In this document: positions 50,636-59,146 of the stretch, one piece after another | Numbering within the stretch: the first letter of the stretch is position 1 | How the letters are laid out: each line of letters starts with the position of its first letter | From: Amycolatopsis regifaucium | GTDB lineage: Bacteria; Actinomycetota; Actinomycetes; Mycobacteriales; Pseudonocardiaceae | DNA: 64,000 nucleotides | Assembly (NCBI RefSeq): GCF_001613935.1 | Contig: NZ_LQCI01000034.1 | Location: 349,031 to 413,030 of the forward strand | Reading direction: 5' to 3' | Translations under genes and position numbers: made by a program | Notes under the pieces: generated by a model | Databases searched by the model: none | Seen by the model: the letters and a program-made list of their open reading frames with translations, nothing else | What the model was told of the DNA's origin: nothing

Positions 50636-50986
50636 TCAGCCCCAGCCGAGTTCGTGCAGCCGGGCGTCGTCGATGCCGAAATGGTGGCCGACCTCGTGGA
50701 CCACCGTGATCAGTACTTCTTCGACGACGTCTTCCTCGGTGTCGCACATCTGGAGCAGCGGTCGCCGGTAGATCGAGATCCGGTCCGGCAGCACTCCGCC
50801 GTATTCGTGGGTCCGCTCCGTCAGCGCGACGCCGTGGTAGAGCCCGAGGATCGTGGGGGATTCCTCGTTGTACTCCTCCACGAGGACCACGACGTTGTCC
50901 ATCGCGTCCGCGAATTCGGGCGGGAGCTCGTCCAGCGCCTCCGACACCAGTTCCTCGAACCGCTGCTGGGTCATCTCGACGGGCAC
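50636..50986 (-). CDS. Zincin-type metallopeptidase family protein (DUF1025)
   Basis: The 116-residue protein carries the zinc motif HEVGHHFGID (HExxHxxGxxD, about 97-106), as in minimal zincins. There is no signal peptide. Activity has not been shown for many members. GTG 50986 has GGAGGG 8 nt upstream and starts 4 nt after the Septum_form gene's stop, so the two form an operon. In this phylum the gene is often near septum-formation proteins. Confidence 0.9.
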   Translation of the reverse strand: MPVEMTQQRFEELVSEALDELPPEFADAMDNVVVLVEEYNEESPTILGLYHGVALTERTHEYGGVLPDRISIYRRPLLQMCDTEEDVVEEVLITVVHEVGHHFGIDDARLHELGWG

Positions 50987-50990
50987 GCGC

Positions 50991-52010
50991 TCACCCTCCG
51001 GTCTTCGGGGCCGAAGAAGACGGTGGCGAGGTCGCCTGGCCGCCGTCCGACGGTGGGGCTTCGCCGTTGCCGACCTTGACGCTCCCGGTGACCGGTGCGA
51101 GCCCCTTGTTGTCCGGCAGAACCGCCGCCGCCTTGCAGTTCACCAGGGTCGACCCGGCGTCCCAGCTCTCTTGCTCGCGGACGTCCCAGCTCAGGATGAG
51201 CTTCTTCGCCGCCAGGTCCGCGTTGCCGGAGTACTCCTGCGCCGCGGTCGAGCATTCGGTGTCCAGCCAGGTGTTCTGCTGCTCTTGTGACGGGTAGCCG
51301 TCCTTGAACTTCGTCTTGAGGTCGAGCGTCGCGATGATCTCGTAGGAATGCGGCTGCGCGCAGTCGACCGGATCGCCGAAGCTGTTGTTGAGCAGCGCGA
51401 GGCAGGTGCCCGCCTCCCACACCATGGACTGGTTCTGCTCCTTCGCCGGTCCGGTGGTCGGCTGCAGCTTGCCGCCGGGGCCCGCCCACTGCAGGCCGCA
51501 CCGCAGCTGCCGGTCGCCGTCCTCCCATTGCGCGGGCGTCGGCCGGAGCAGGTTCATGCTCAGCCTGCCGTAAGGATCCAGCGTGCGGCCGAGGTACGGC
51601 TTGACGTCGACGGTGCAGCGTGACCGGGAGATCTCCTGCCACTGGTCCAGGTTCGGGCTGGGCACGCCCGCCGGGTACTGCGCGCCGATGTCGACGATGC
51701 TGGTGACCTCGAACAGGTGGGACTCCGTGCACGGCACGCGCCGCGCGTCGGTGGCGTCCGGGTTGTTCCAGGTCAGACAGGTGCCAGGGGGAGATTGGAA
51801 CGCTTCGGCCGCGGCGGGGGACAGTTTGGGGGCGCCACCGCCGCCGCCCACACCGCCCTCCGGGCCGACATTCCACGAGAACGCCACACTCAGCGAAAGC
51901 GCGATGATCGCGCCCACGAACACACCGGCCATGACGAGCCGGGTGCGCAGGGTGCTCAGCGCGTTTCGCGGATCACGGAACCGCTCAACCTGTTGAGACA
52001 TCCACTCCAT
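50991..52010 (-). CDS. Septum formation (Septum_form) family membrane protein
   Basis: The 339-residue protein has an N-terminal cytoplasmic tail and one membrane helix (about 26-46). Two extracellular Septum_form repeats follow, each with paired Cys: GTCLTWNN and RRVPCTESHLFEV; GTCLALLNN and DPVDCAQPHSYEI. A Ser/Pro tail ends it. Septum_form proteins are linked to cell division by homology with little direct proof. ATG 52010 or ATG 52001 may be the start. The gene is divergent from the DUF1190-like operon. Confidence 0.9.
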   Translation of the reverse strand: MEWMSQQVERFRDPRNALSTLRTRLVMAGVFVGAIIALSLSVAFSWNVGPEGGVGGGGGAPKLSPAAAEAFQSPPGTCLTWNNPDATDARRVPCTESHLFEVTSIVDIGAQYPAGVPSPNLDQWQEISRSRCTVDVKPYLGRTLDPYGRLSMNLLRPTPAQWEDGDRQLRCGLQWAGPGGKLQPTTGPAKEQNQSMVWEAGTCLALLNNSFGDPVDCAQPHSYEIIATLDLKTKFKDGYPSQEQQNTWLDTECSTAAQEYSGNADLAAKKLILSWDVREQESWDAGSTLVNCKAAAVLPDNKGLAPVTGSVKVGNGEAPPSDGGQATSPPSSSAPKTGG

Positions 52011-52095
52011 GATGCCCGCGCCGCACGTAAGGTGCGCGTAGCGGGTGGTTAGTGTTGGACACGGGTTCGTGCTGGCGGGCGATTACGGAGCTTCG

Positions 52096-52707
52096 ATGAC
52101 GCAGGATGACAACCGAGGGGGACAGCCTCCCCAGGAGCCGCCGAAGCGCGGCTCGATGCGGTTCCAGGACGAGACGACGCAGGCGCGTCAGCCGTCGCTG
52201 GCCGAGCAGCGCGCGCGGCAGCAGGCGCTGGCGGAGCAGGAGCGGCAGGAGGCGCTGGCCGCCGAGGCCGCTCGTGCCGCCGAGAAGAAGTCGTCGACCA
52301 AGAAGAAGATCCTGATCGGCACCGGGGTGACCGTCGGGCTGGTCGGCCTGGTCGCGACGTTCTACACCGTCGCGAAGCCGGAGAACGTCACGGCCGTCTG
52401 CACCACCAAGGACGAGATCGTCGACAACGACCAGAACTGCGACGAGAACTACGTGCGGTCGCACGGGGGACACGTCAGCGGCGGCTTCTTCTTCATCCCC
52501 ATCGGCGGTATCGGTGGGCCCATGCAGAGCTACCGCTACAACTACGGCGGCAGCGGCGCGATCGGGCAGCGCGTGTCCGGCGGTTCGTACACCGCGCCGT
52601 CGAACGCGAACGTCAGCACCAAATCGGGCAAGACCGTCCAGCGCGGCGGGTTCGGCATCAGCGGCAAGAGCGGCTCCGGCGGCAGCGGCAAGAGCGGGGG
52701 CTCGTAG
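52096..52707 (+). CDS. DUF1190/YgiB-like membrane-anchored Gly-rich protein
   Basis: The 203-residue protein has a charged N-terminus with EQRARQQALAEQERQEALA, one membrane helix (about 73-95) and a mature part with Cys pairs in AVCTTKDEIVDNDQNCDE. A Gly/Ser/Tyr-rich tail follows (FFFIPIGGIGG, then GSGGSGKSGGS). The layout, and the ATP-grasp gene that starts at once after it, match YgiB/YjfM (DUF1190). ATG 52096 has CGGAGC upstream. Start and stop abut the next gene exactly, indicating coupling. Confidence 0.8.
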   Translation: MTQDDNRGGQPPQEPPKRGSMRFQDETTQARQPSLAEQRARQQALAEQERQEALAAEAARAAEKKSSTKKKILIGTGVTVGLVGLVATFYTVAKPENVTAVCTTKDEIVDNDQNCDENYVRSHGGHVSGGFFFIPIGGIGGPMQSYRYNYGGSGAIGQRVSGGSYTAPSNANVSTKSGKTVQRGGFGISGKSGSGGSGKSGGS

Positions 52708-53874
52708 GTGTACCGGGATTCCAAGCCGCCCCGGCGGGACTGGCAGAACATCGTCGAGGAGCAGGGCCTGGTCTTCGGCACTCCCGCCCGTGACGGTGCC
52801 GGCAAGTCCAGGCCGTACTGGGACGAGTCGGTCCACTACGTCTTCGAGATGGACGAGATCCTGTCCGTCGAGGCGGACGTGGAACTGCTGCACTCGATGT
52901 GCCTCGAAGCCGTCGACAACGTGGTGACCACCGAGCAGTACCACCGCTTCGGCATCCCCGAGTGGGTCTGGCCGCATATCGCCGAGTCGTGGAAGCGGCA
53001 GGATCCGCACGTCTACGGCCGGTTCGACCTGCGCTACGACGGCAAGAGCCCGGCGAAGCTGCTCGAGTACAACGCCGACACCCCGACCTCGTTGCTCGAA
53101 GCCGCGGTCCTGCAGTGGCACTGGAAGACCGCGGTCTTCCCGGAGAACGACCAGTGGAACTCGATCCACGAGAAGCTGGTCGAGCGCTGGGGCGAACTCG
53201 CCGACAAGCTGCCCTCCAACGAACTGCACTTCACCTGGTCGTCCGCGGATCCCTCCGGTGAGGACCACGTGACGACGGCGTACCTGCAGGAGACCGCGGC
53301 CGAGGCCGGGCTCGACACCGTCGGGTTGTCGATCGAGGAGATCGGCTGGGATCCGGTGCTCAAGCGGTTCGTCGACCTCGAAGAGGCGCAGATGGCGACC
53401 GTGGTGAAGCTCTACCCGTGGGAATGGGTGGTCGACGAGGAGTTCGGCCGGTTCGCCGTCGAGACCATGCCGCGCACGCTGTGGGTCGAGCCGCTGTGGA
53501 AGATGATCCTCTCCAACAAGACGCTGCTCGCGATCCTGTGGGAGAACTATCCGGGGCATCCGAACCTGCTGCCCGCCTTCGCCGACGACCCCGGCCTGCT
53601 GACCGAATACGTCCGCAAGCCGAAACTCGGTCGCGAGGGCGCGAACGTGCAGATCGTCGCCACCGGCTACGAGACGCAGACCGACGGCGTCTACGGTGCC
53701 GAAGGGTACGTCTACCAGGCGTTCGACCCGCTCCCGGAGTTCCAGGGATACCGGCCCGCGCTCGGTGCGTGGATCGTCGGCGACCAGGCCGCCGGCCTCG
53801 GCATCCGCGAGACGGCAGGACTGGTCACGGACGACGGCGCGGCGTTCGTCCCGCACCGCATCGTCGAGTCGTGA
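52708..53874 (+). CDS. Glutathionylspermidine-synthase-like ATP-grasp ligase (YgiC/YjfC type)
   Basis: The 388-residue protein corresponds to the synthetase half of glutathionylspermidine synthase without the amidase. Visible elements include GRFDLRYDGKSPAKLLEYNADTPTSLLEA (given here in parts: GRFDLRYDGK, LLEYNADTPTSLLEA), the ATP-grasp loop KPKLGREGANV (about 303) and the downstream YVYQAFDPLP. It should form an amide bond using ATP, but the substrates of YgiC-type enzymes are not settled. GTG 52708 immediately follows the upstream stop. Confidence 0.92.
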   Translation: MYRDSKPPRRDWQNIVEEQGLVFGTPARDGAGKSRPYWDESVHYVFEMDEILSVEADVELLHSMCLEAVDNVVTTEQYHRFGIPEWVWPHIAESWKRQDPHVYGRFDLRYDGKSPAKLLEYNADTPTSLLEAAVLQWHWKTAVFPENDQWNSIHEKLVERWGELADKLPSNELHFTWSSADPSGEDHVTTAYLQETAAEAGLDTVGLSIEEIGWDPVLKRFVDLEEAQMATVVKLYPWEWVVDEEFGRFAVETMPRTLWVEPLWKMILSNKTLLAILWENYPGHPNLLPAFADDPGLLTEYVRKPKLGREGANVQIVATGYETQTDGVYGAEGYVYQAFDPLPEFQGYRPALGAWIVGDQAAGLGIRETAGLVTDDGAAFVPHRIVES

Positions 53875-53932
53875 TAGAAGCAACCGCACAAACCTGACAT
53901 TCCTGACCAGCTCGTACTTCTGGGAGAACCCT

Positions 53933-54385
53933 GTGACCACCACCCTTGCGCTGTCCGACACGTTCGGCTCCGACCTCGTGCGAGGGATCGGCGCGATCCT
54001 GTTGTACGGCGTCGTCGGCCTGCTGCTGATGTTCGCCGGCTTCTGGGCGATCGACTGGACCACGCCCGGCAAGCTGTCCCAGCTGGTCTCACGCGGCCTG
54101 CCGAACGCGGTGATCGTCACCGCGTCGGGTCTGCTGTCGATGGCGTTCATCGTCGTCGTGGCGATCGCGAACTCCGCCAGCGACCTGACCGAGGGCCTCA
54201 TCACGTCGCTGGTCTACGGCCTGCTCGGCATCGTGGTGCAGGTGCTGGCCGTCCGGCTGCTGGAGTGGGCGACGCGGATCGACGTCCGCTCGACCATCGA
54301 AAGCGAGAAGTTCGCCCCGGTCAGCGTCGTGGTCGCCGCCGCGCACCTCGCCCTCGGCCTCGTCGTGGCCGTCGGTATTTCGTAA
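53933..54385 (+). CDS. DUF350 membrane protein (YjfL-like)
   Basis: The 150-residue protein has four membrane helices with small-residue and Gly spacing. GIGAILLYGVVGLLLMFAGF forms the first. The pattern repeats in the second half (SLVYGLLGIVVQVLAVRLLE), as in DUF350. GTG 53933 has GGGAG 7 nt upstream. With the two preceding genes it reconstructs the E. coli yjfMC/yjfL gene set. A hairpin with a T4 tract at 54412-54451 likely terminates the operon. Confidence 0.87.
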   Translation: MTTTLALSDTFGSDLVRGIGAILLYGVVGLLLMFAGFWAIDWTTPGKLSQLVSRGLPNAVIVTASGLLSMAFIVVVAIANSASDLTEGLITSLVYGLLGIVVQVLAVRLLEWATRIDVRSTIESEKFAPVSVVVAAAHLALGLVVAVGIS

Positions 54386-54411
54386 ATCCTTGTCGTACTG
54401 AAAACGGCATA

Positions 54412-54447
54412 GGCGCACGATTCCCACTACCGTGGGAGTCGTGCGCC
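54412..54447 (+). terminator. Hairpin overlapping the dehalogenase start
   Basis: GGCGCACGATTCCCAC (54412-54427) pairs with GTGGGAGTCGTGCGCC (54432-54447) with one mismatch and a 4-nt loop, then TTTT. It suits a Rho-independent terminator for the DUF350 operon. The next gene's possible GTG starts (54432 and 54441) lie in its right arm. Confidence 0.75.
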
Positions 54448-55346
54448 TTTTGAGGACACCGGACGACCGGTTCTCGGACCTGCCCGACTTCGATTTCGAA
54501 CCGCGCTACGCGGAACTCGTCGACCTTCACGGCGGCGTGATCAGAGTGGGTTACGTGGAGGCCGGACCCGAGGACGGGCCGCCTGTGCTGCTGCTGCACG
54601 GCGAGCCCACCTGGTCCTATCTCTATCGCAAGGTCATGCCGGTGCTCGCCGACGCCGGGTTGCGCGCCATCGCGCCCGACCTGGTCGGCTTCGGCCGCTC
54701 CGACAAACCCGGCGACATGGTCGACCACACCTACCAGCGGCACGTCGAGTGGATGCGCGCGTTCGCCTTCGACGTCCTCGATCTGACCGAGGTCACGCTG
54801 GTCGGTCAGGACTGGGGTGGCCTGATCGGCCTGCGGCTGGTCGCCGAGAACCCCGACCGCTTCTCCCGTGTCGTCGCGGCCAACACCGGCCTCCCCACCG
54901 GCGACACCGACATGCCGGAGATCTGGCACAAGTTCCGCGAGACCGTCGGGAACGCCCAGGTCCTCGACGTCGGCCGCTTCGTGCAGGCGGGATGTCAGAG
55001 CAAATTGCCGCCCGAGGTCCGCGCCGCCTACGACGCGCCGTTCCCGAACGAGATGTACAAGGCCGCCCCGCGCGCGATGCCGTCGCTGGTACCCACCACT
55101 CCGGACGATCCGGCCTCGGCCGCCAACCGGGCCGCGCTGAAGGTGCTCACCGAACTGGACAAGCCGTTCCTGGTCTCGTTCTCCGACGGCGACCCCATCA
55201 CCGCGCCCTGGGGCCTCGAACTGCGGGGCGCGATGCGCGGGGCCCGCGAACTGGAGCATCCGACGATCACCGGCGCCGGTCACTTCCTGCAGGAGGACGC
55301 CGGTGGACGGCTGGGCGAGGTCATCGCCCGCTTCGTGAAATCTTGA
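54441..55346 (+). CDS. Haloalkane dehalogenase (alpha/beta hydrolase)
   Basis: The 301-residue enzyme replaces halide by hydroxyl on haloalkanes. It begins RLLRTPDDRFSDLPDF, the family N-terminus. HGEPTWSYLYRKV (halide-site Trp), the nucleophile Asp in VGQDWGG (about 116), acid in SFSDGDPIT and His in GAGHFLQED complete the triad, marking the HLD-I group. GTG 54441 agrees with family length; GTG 54432 is also possible. TACCGT lies 7 nt before 54441, so the gene may be leaderless. Natural substrate unknown. Confidence 0.9.
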   Translation: MRLLRTPDDRFSDLPDFDFEPRYAELVDLHGGVIRVGYVEAGPEDGPPVLLLHGEPTWSYLYRKVMPVLADAGLRAIAPDLVGFGRSDKPGDMVDHTYQRHVEWMRAFAFDVLDLTEVTLVGQDWGGLIGLRLVAENPDRFSRVVAANTGLPTGDTDMPEIWHKFRETVGNAQVLDVGRFVQAGCQSKLPPEVRAAYDAPFPNEMYKAAPRAMPSLVPTTPDDPASAANRAALKVLTELDKPFLVSFSDGDPITAPWGLELRGAMRGARELEHPTITGAGHFLQEDAGGRLGEVIARFVKS

Positions 55347-55353
55347 GTCCCGC

Positions 55354-55410
55354 GTGACATGAAAGGCCCCTTCATTGCAAAATTTGCAATGAAGGGGCCT
55401 TTCATGTCAC
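55354..55410. repeat. Family B palindrome, perfect copy
   Basis: Two perfect 28-nt arms (55354-55381 and 55383-55410) surround one central base. The arm includes ATGAAAGGCCCCTTCATT. It lies between the 3' ends of the dehalogenase and aminotransferase genes. It could form a very stable hairpin and end both transcripts, but lacks a U tract. Confidence 0.9.
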
Positions 55411-55411
55411 T

Positions 55412-56695
55412 TCAGGACACGGCCGCCAGCGCGTCCACGACGATCCCCAGCCCCTCCGCGGCCTCCTCCGCGGTGAGCGTCATCGGCGGCGCGATCCGCA
55501 GCACGTTGCCGTGCAGCCCGCCCTTGCCGATCAGCAGCCCCCGCGCCTTGGTCTCCTCCATCATCCGCGCCGCGGCCTGCGGGTTCGGCTCCATGCCACC
55601 CGGATTGACCAGTTCCACGCCGATCATCAGGCCCTTGCCGCGCACGTCCCCGATGAGCGGGCTCCCGGCCGCGCGCAAACCGGCCAGCAGTTCGTTGCCG
55701 CGAGCCAGCGCGTTGGCCTGGAGATCGTGGTCGGCGATGTGGTCGAGCACCGCGGCCGCGCCCGCCATCGCGACCGGGTTGCCGCCGAAGGTCGAGATCG
55801 AGTTCGCGGTCAGGCAGTCGACGAGGTCGCCGCGCGCCACGAGACCGCCGATCGCGAGCCCGTTGCCGAGGCCCTTCGCGAAGGTCATCGCGTCGGGGAC
55901 GACGTCATGCGCCTGGATCCCCCAGTAGTGTTCCCCGGTCCGTCCCCAGCCGGTCTGGACCTCGTCGGAGATGAACAGGATCCCGTACTGGTCGAGGACC
56001 TCCTTCATCGCCTTGAACAGGCCGTCCGGCGGGGAGCTGAAGCCGCCGACGCCCTGGATCGGCTCGGCGATCATGCACGCGACATCGCCCGAGGTGCCCG
56101 TCTCCAGGACGTCGACGAGGTCCGCGACGCAGGCGTCGATGTACTCCGTGTCCGAAAGGGCCCGGAACGGGCTGCGGTAGCGGTAGCCACCGTGGACGTA
56201 GCTCACCCTCACCGGGCTCAGCGACGACGCCGACCAGCCGCGGTTGCCGGTGATGCCGACCGTCGCGAACGACCGCCCGTGGTACGAATTCCGCATCGCC
56301 AGCACCTGGTTGCTGCGCCGGTATTGCGTGGCGAGCATCAGCGCGGTGTCGTTGGCCTCGGTCCCGGAGTTGGTGAAGAACACTTTCGCGTCCGGGATGC
56401 CGGAGAGCTTCGCGATGCGCTCGGCCAGTTCGACCTGCGAGCGGATCAGGTACAGCGTCGAGGTGTGCAGGATCCCGGTGTCGAGTTGCTTGCGCACGGC
56501 GTCGCTGATCGCCGAGACGTCGTAGCCCATCGAGTTCGTCAGGATGCCCGCGAAGAAGTCGAGATAGGTGCGTCCGGTCGAGTCGATGACCCGGCGGTCC
56601 TGCGCGTGCACGATCTCGATCGGCTCGTCGTAGTAGAGCGCCAGCCACGACGGGAGTACCGCCTTGTGCCGCGCCAGCAGGTCCGCATCGGTCAT
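55412..56695 (-). CDS. Class III (acetylornithine/GABA-type) aminotransferase
   Basis: The 427-residue PLP enzyme has the class III pattern: NSGTEANDTALML (PLP phosphate loop), SYHGRSFATVGITGN, ISDEVQTGWGRTGEHYWG (Asp to the PLP nitrogen), and Lys in TFAKGLGNGLAIGG (Schiff base). Length and the loop GGFSSPPDGLFKAM suggest the alanine-glyoxylate/beta-alanine group. The amino donor is not evident from context. ATG 56695 is the start; an upstream in-frame extension lacks a ribosome site. Confidence 0.9.
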   Translation of the reverse strand: MTDADLLARHKAVLPSWLALYYDEPIEIVHAQDRRVIDSTGRTYLDFFAGILTNSMGYDVSAISDAVRKQLDTGILHTSTLYLIRSQVELAERIAKLSGIPDAKVFFTNSGTEANDTALMLATQYRRSNQVLAMRNSYHGRSFATVGITGNRGWSASSLSPVRVSYVHGGYRYRSPFRALSDTEYIDACVADLVDVLETGTSGDVACMIAEPIQGVGGFSSPPDGLFKAMKEVLDQYGILFISDEVQTGWGRTGEHYWGIQAHDVVPDAMTFAKGLGNGLAIGGLVARGDLVDCLTANSISTFGGNPVAMAGAAAVLDHIADHDLQANALARGNELLAGLRAAGSPLIGDVRGKGLMIGVELVNPGGMEPNPQAAARMMEETKARGLLIGKGGLHGNVLRIAPPMTLTAEEAAEGLGIVVDALAAVS

Positions 56696-56828
56696 CGGGT
56701 TTCTCCGTCCGCAGCAGGGAGATCTCAGTATGGGGACGGCCCGAAACGGGCGGCAACGATCAGACTGTCGGGTTATCCGCGCGGACCCGCACATTTTGTG
56801 CGGCTCGCACGGACTACTCTCAGCACTC

Positions 56829-58097
56829 GTGATTGACCCCAGGACTCTGCGCGATGACCCGGACGTCGTGCGCGCTTCTCAGCGCGCCCGTGGCGAGGAC
56901 GAAGGAGTGGTCGACAAGCTGCTCTCCCTCGACTCCCGGCGCCGGTCTTCGATCGCCGCCGCCGACAAGCTGCGCGCCGAGCAGAAGTCGCTGGGCAAGC
57001 TCATCCCGAAGGCACAGGGTGACGAGCGGGCCGAACTGCTCGCCAAGGCGAAGGACCTCGCCGCCCAGGTCAAGACCGCCGAGGTCGAGCAGACCGAAGC
57101 GTCGGAGGAGTTCGACCAGCTGCACCGCCTGGTGCCGAACCTGGTCCACCCCGACGCGCCCGAAGGCGGCGAGGACGACTACGCCGTGCTCAAGCACGTC
57201 GGCGAGCCGAAGAAGTTCGACTTCACGCCGAAGGATCACCTCGAACTCTGCGAGGGCCTCGGCGCGCTCGACATGGAGCGCGGCGCGAAGGTCTCGGGGT
57301 CCCGGTTCTACTTCCTCACCGGCATCGGCGCCCAGTTGCAGCTCGGGCTGTTGAACATGGCCGTCGCGCAGGCGACGGCGAACGGCTTCACGCCGATGAT
57401 CACGCCGACCCTCGTGCGCCCGGAGATCATGGCGGGCACCGGCTTCCTCGGCGCGCACTCGTCGGAGGTCTACCGGCTGCGCGACGACGACCTGTACCTC
57501 GTCGGCACCTCCGAGGTCCCGCTCGCCGGCTACCACGCCGACGAGATCCTCGACCTGACGAAGGGGCCGAAGCGCTACGCGGGCTGGTCGTCCTGCTACC
57601 GCCGCGAGGCCGGTTCGTACGGCAAGGACACCCGCGGCATCATCCGCGTCCACCAGTTCGACAAGGTCGAGATGTTCGTCTACACGCGTCCCGAGGACGC
57701 CGAAGCCGAACACGCGCGCCTGCTGGATTGGGAAGAGCAGATGCTCGCCAAGATCGAGGTCCCGTACCGGGTGATCGACACCGCCACGGGCGATCTCGGC
57801 ACCTCCGCGTACCGGAAGTTCGACTGCGAGGCGTGGGTGCCTTCGCAGGAGACCTACCGCGAGCTGACCTCGACGTCGAACTGCACGACGTTCCAGGCCC
57901 GTCGCCTCGGCATCCGCTACCGCGACGACGACGGCCGTCCGCAGACGGTCGCGACGCTGAACGGCACGCTCGCCACCACCAGGTGGATCGTCGCGATCCT
58001 GGAAAACCACCAGCTCGAAGACGGTTCGGTGCGGGTGCCGGAAGCGCTGCGTCCCTTCCTCGGCGGAACCGAGCTGCTCGAACCGACATCGAAGTAG
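56829..58097 (+). CDS. serS: Seryl-tRNA synthetase
   Basis: The 422-residue class II enzyme charges tRNA-Ser. An N-terminal coiled-coil arm (about 25-105) is followed by the catalytic core. Motif 2 is visible in SSCYRREAGSYGKDTRGI and motif 3 in LNGTLATTRWIVAILENHQ. GTG 56829 comes 9 nt after TACTCT, which suits a leaderless transcript, and no ribosome site is visible. The gene starts 133 nt from the divergent aminotransferase start. Confidence 0.98.
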   Translation: MIDPRTLRDDPDVVRASQRARGEDEGVVDKLLSLDSRRRSSIAAADKLRAEQKSLGKLIPKAQGDERAELLAKAKDLAAQVKTAEVEQTEASEEFDQLHRLVPNLVHPDAPEGGEDDYAVLKHVGEPKKFDFTPKDHLELCEGLGALDMERGAKVSGSRFYFLTGIGAQLQLGLLNMAVAQATANGFTPMITPTLVRPEIMAGTGFLGAHSSEVYRLRDDDLYLVGTSEVPLAGYHADEILDLTKGPKRYAGWSSCYRREAGSYGKDTRGIIRVHQFDKVEMFVYTRPEDAEAEHARLLDWEEQMLAKIEVPYRVIDTATGDLGTSAYRKFDCEAWVPSQETYRELTSTSNCTTFQARRLGIRYRDDDGRPQTVATLNGTLATTRWIVAILENHQLEDGSVRVPEALRPFLGGTELLEPTSK

Positions 58098-58131
58098 CGT
58101 TTCGCGCGGAAGGGCGGAGGACAGGGAACGC

Positions 58132-59124
58132 ATGCGGTTTCGGAATTCGGTCGTGCTCGGCCTGGCGGTACTGGCGCTCGGCGGCTGTACGTCGACGATC
58201 GGCGGCTCCGCCTCGCCGGTGCCGGGTCAGGGGCCGGTGATCACGAAGGCCGACCCGTGCGCACTGCTTTCGCAGCAGCAGGCGGACGAGCTGGGCGTCA
58301 GGTACCCCGGCAAAGAACGTCCGGCGAAACCCGAACAGAAGGTCCCCGCCGTCTGCCGGTTCAGCGAGCTGGAGGACGCGCCCGACGGTGTCGCGCTCGA
58401 AGTGTCGCAGAGCCTGAACCTGTCGGCCGTCGACTACTACGCGGGCGCGCTGCCCGGCGAGAAGTTCGGCATCGGCGGGTTCACCTGGACGCGCTACGCG
58501 ACCGTCCTCGGCCCGAGCTACTGCTCGCTGGCCACCGAGCTGGACGCGAAGACGTTCATCGAGATTTCGAGCGACGCCCCGGGCGATGACAACAGCAAGG
58601 CGTGCGACCTGGCGAAGGCCGCCGCACCCGCGATCGCGTCACATCTCCCCGGCGGGCAGCAGGATCCGCAGATCACCGCGCCGCCGGGCCAGAAGCCACT
58701 CGAACCGTCCGGGCCGCTGGTGAACGTCGACCCGTGCACCCTGCTCAAGCCGGAGCAGGTGGCCCCGTTCAACCTGCAGCCCGCGCGGCCGATGAACGGT
58801 TCGTCGAGGGATCCGAAGAACGGCTGCCAGTGGGACGACACGGACGGCGACGCGGGCAAGAAGGCACTCGACCTGTGGGTCTACACCGCGACCAAGACCG
58901 AGGACGTCCCCGGGCTGGAAGGCACTCCGGCCGAGCAGGTGGTGAACGGCCGGAAGTGGATCGTCTACTCCGCCGCGGACAGCCCGATCTGCGTCGCGCT
59001 CATGCCGGTCACGGAGACGTCGTCGATCAAGATCGACACCGGCGACCTCACCGACAAGGCCAAGGCCTGCGAAATCCCGCAGGCCGTGATGCCGCTGGTG
59101 ACCGCGAACGTGCCCGCGTCCTAG
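58132..59124 (+). CDS. Lipoprotein with two DUF3558 domains
   Basis: The 330-residue protein has a lipoprotein signal ending LALGGC (Cys about 19). Two DUF3558 domains follow, each starting with the family's ADPCALLSQQQADELG or VDPCTLLKPEQVAPF and holding paired Cys. A Pro-rich linker (PPGQKPLEPSGP) joins them. DUF3558 lipoproteins are frequent in actinobacteria; their role is unknown. ATG 58132 follows GGAGGACAGG. It lies 34 nt after serS and may be in one transcript with it. Confidence 0.87.
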   Translation: MRFRNSVVLGLAVLALGGCTSTIGGSASPVPGQGPVITKADPCALLSQQQADELGVRYPGKERPAKPEQKVPAVCRFSELEDAPDGVALEVSQSLNLSAVDYYAGALPGEKFGIGGFTWTRYATVLGPSYCSLATELDAKTFIEISSDAPGDDNSKACDLAKAAAPAIASHLPGGQQDPQITAPPGQKPLEPSGPLVNVDPCTLLKPEQVAPFNLQPARPMNGSSRDPKNGCQWDDTDGDAGKKALDLWVYTATKTEDVPGLEGTPAEQVVNGRKWIVYSAADSPICVALMPVTETSSIKIDTGDLTDKAKACEIPQAVMPLVTANVPAS

Positions 59125-59146
59125 CCGACTGCGCGTAATCGGTCGG

